NCBI GenBank assembly: GCA_035264765.1
Contig: DATFPQ010000169.1
Location: 1 to 8,609, forward strand
DNA: 8,609 nucleotides
DNA from: DATFPQ01 sp035264765
GTDB lineage: Bacteria > Actinomycetota > Actinomycetes > Actinomycetales > Angustibacteraceae
Reading direction: 5' to 3'
Each line of letters starts with the position of its first letter. The stretch's first letter is position 1. Shown piece after piece: positions 7,318 to 8,609 of the stretch. A program made the translations under genes and the position numbers. The notes beneath the pieces were generated by a model. It saw only the letters and a list, made by a program, of their open reading frames with translations. It was not told where the DNA came from and made no database searches.

Positions 7318-7330
7318 CCGTCTTTGACGG
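7318..7330 (-). promoter_or_regulatory. Small hairpin or dyad between the M20 gene and the lipoprotein gene
   Basis: CCGTC (7318-7322) and GACGG (7326-7330) are perfect inverted repeats around TTT. The dyad begins 24 nt after the M20 TAA. It could be a weak terminator for the hydrolase transcript or an operator half-site pair upstream of the lipoprotein promoter. Five base pairs are too few to decide. Confidence 0.3.
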
Positions 7331-7354
7331 CGAGGACCGACGTTGTCCGAACCG

Positions 7355-8578
7355 TTACGCGCTGTGCTCGACGAGCGCCTCGACCGCCACCCGGGCGAGC
7401 AGACCCGCGCCGATCGGCACGGCGCCGTCGTCCACCCGAAGGTCCCCCTGGTGCAGGTCGTACGTCGGCCCATCGGGCGCGCGTGTGCCCAGCCGGGCCA
7501 TCGCGCCGGGCACCCGCTCGAGGTACCAGGCGAAGTCCTCGCCGCCGAGGCTCTGCTCGGTGCTGACGACGGCGGAGGCGCCGACGACCGCCGTGGCGGC
7601 GCGGGTGAGCAGCCGCGCGGCCGACGCCGCGTTGACCACGGGCGGCACGCCGCGCAGGTAGTGCAGCTCCGCGCTCACCCCGTACGGCGCCACCACCTGG
7701 TCGACCAGCTCGGTGACCAGCTCGCGGGCCAGCTCCCAGACCCGGACGTCAAGGATCCGCAGCGTGCCGCCGGCCTCGCCCAGCGACGGCACGACGTTGC
7801 GGGCGCTGCCCGCGCGGACGTAGCCCCACACCAGGCTGGCGCCGGCGCGGGGGTCCAGCCGGCGCGAGAGCGCTGCCGGGACGTCGGTGACCATCTTGGC
7901 GAGGGCGAAGGTGAGGTCCTGCGTCAGGTGCGGGCGGGACGTGTGCCCGCCCGTGCCACGCAGCCGCACGGTCACCTGGTCGCACGCTGACGTGATCGGC
8001 CCGCGGCGCAGGCCCACCTGCCCGACGTCGATGGACGGGTCGCAGTGCAGGGCGAAGATGTTCGAGACGCCGTCCAGGACGTTCGCCGCGACCAGGTCAC
8101 GCGCCCCGCCGGGCATGACCTCCTCGGCCGGCTGGAAGAGCAGGCGCACCCGGCCGGGCAGCGGGTCGGCGAGGTGCCGCTCGTGCAGCGCGACGCCCGC
8201 GCCGATCAGTGCGGAGGTGTGCAGGTCGTGGCCGCAGGCATGCGCCAGGCCGTCGATCCGAGAGCGCCACGGGTCGTCGGTGAGGTCGTCCATCTGCAGC
8301 GCGTCCATGTCGGCGCGCAGCGCGACGGTGCGCACCCCCGTCTCGCCGGCTCCTGCGTCCAGCCCCACCTCCGCGACCAGGCCGGTACCGGGCAGCCGCT
8401 GCACCGGGATGCCGGCCCGCTCCAGCCGCGCCGCCACCAGCGCGCCCGTCCGGTGCTCCTGCCGGGACGCCTCCGGGTGCGCATGCAGGTCCCGACGGAT
8501 GGCGACGAGCTCGTCGCTCAGACCGGCAACGAGCTCAGCGAGGGTCGGGACGTCGGGAGGGGTCGGTTCGGCGCTCAC
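7355..8578 (-). CDS. M20-family (M20D) metal-dependent amidohydrolase
   Basis: This is a probable cytoplasmic amidohydrolase or aminoacylase acting on an N-acyl or N-carbamoyl substrate that cannot be named from sequence. The 407-aa protein is of normal M20D length. Conserved features are RRDLHAHPE (28-36), LRADMDAL (87-94) and HACGHDLHTSALIGA (113-127), with metal ligands C115 and H117. FQPAEE (148-153) carries E152/E153, and ALHCDP (176-181) carries H178. GTGGHTSRPH (208-217) lies in the dimerisation domain, SLGGEDF is at 343-349, and the C-terminal ligand H375 is in DLHQGDL. All expected ligands are present. There is no signal peptide. The GTG start at 8578 lacks a good ribosome binding site but has a TAGGGT box 9 nt upstream, suggesting leaderless initiation. 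Mycobacterium tuberculosis amiA1/amiB1 lie in the same chromosomal neighbourhood as add, deoA and cdd, so a role in nucleoside or peptide-type salvage is plausible but unproven. Confidence 0.88.
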   Translation of the reverse strand: MSAEPTPPDVPTLAELVAGLSDELVAIRRDLHAHPEASRQEHRTGALVAARLERAGIPVQRLPGTGLVAEVGLDAGAGETGVRTVALRADMDALQMDDLTDDPWRSRIDGLAHACGHDLHTSALIGAGVALHERHLADPLPGRVRLLFQPAEEVMPGGARDLVAANVLDGVSNIFALHCDPSIDVGQVGLRRGPITSACDQVTVRLRGTGGHTSRPHLTQDLTFALAKMVTDVPAALSRRLDPRAGASLVWGYVRAGSARNVVPSLGEAGGTLRILDVRVWELARELVTELVDQVVAPYGVSAELHYLRGVPPVVNAASAARLLTRAATAVVGASAVVSTEQSLGGEDFAWYLERVPGAMARLGTRAPDGPTYDLHQGDLRVDDGAVPIGAGLLARVAVEALVEHSA

Positions 8579-8587
8579 GATCCAGCC

Positions 8588-8593
8588 ACCCTA
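8588..8593 (-). promoter_or_regulatory. Candidate -10 element for leaderless M20 transcript
   Basis: TAGGGT on the minus strand fits TAnnnT and ends 9 nt before the GTG start. A start site about 7 nt downstream would leave 0-3 nt of leader. The absence of a well-placed Shine-Dalgarno agrees with this. The -35 region would fall at or beyond the window edge, so it cannot be checked. Confidence 0.35.
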
Positions 8594-8609
8594 ACGACTG
8601 GCGCCGCGC

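Noticed and set aside
7244..7354. Riboswitch or purine-sensing leader upstream of the lipoprotein gene
   Set aside because: I see only small 5-bp dyads and no recognisable conserved aptamer core. The 110-nt gap supports at most a weak promoter call.

Overview
The window is high-GC DNA, typical of an actinobacterium: codons end mostly in G or C, GTG and TTG starts occur, and long antisense shadow ORFs are present. A Geodermatophilaceae or Frankia-like relative is plausible, but I cannot place it more precisely. Almost the whole window is one minus-strand nucleoside uptake and salvage cluster. In transcription order, from right to left, it holds an M20 amidohydrolase, a BMP/PnrA-type nucleoside-binding lipoprotein, a two-domain ABC ATPase, two BPD_transp_2 permeases, cytidine deaminase (cdd) and thymidine phosphorylase (deoA).

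Layout: 3-62 is the plus-strand tail of a convergent gene, perhaps a transposase. Positions 63-176 are a short convergent intergenic region with two hairpins. Then come deoA 177-1484, cdd 1537-1941, permease B 1944-3221, permease A 3274-4395, ATPase 4487-6046, lipoprotein 6185-7243 and M20 hydrolase 7355-8578. The last 31 bases carry a possible leaderless promoter for the hydrolase. No gene-free stretch exceeds 300 bases.

How it works together: the lipoprotein captures nucleosides outside the membrane. The ATPase and the two permeases import them. Cdd converts cytidine or deoxycytidine to uridine or deoxyuridine, and DeoA splits pyrimidine (deoxy)nucleosides into base and (deoxy)ribose-1-phosphate. 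The role of the M20 hydrolase is unknown, although M20 hydrolases sit near nucleoside salvage genes in other actinobacteria.

The most unusual observation concerns the three intercistronic gaps of 91, 52 and 52 nt: ATPase/permease A, permease A/permease B and cdd/deoA. Each gap is filled exactly by a mini-ORF (32, 19 and 19 codons). Its ATG overlaps the upstream TGA as ATGA, and its own TGA overlaps the downstream ATG, again as ATGA. All three upstream genes end in a rare A-ending codon (TCA, GCA, GCA), which is what creates the overlap. This looks like a stop-start relay that passes ribosomes across the gaps. The two 19-codon copies also share a short repeat. In contrast, the lipoprotein/ATPase gap carries a strong 14-bp hairpin, which would uncouple the abundant binding protein from the transporter core.
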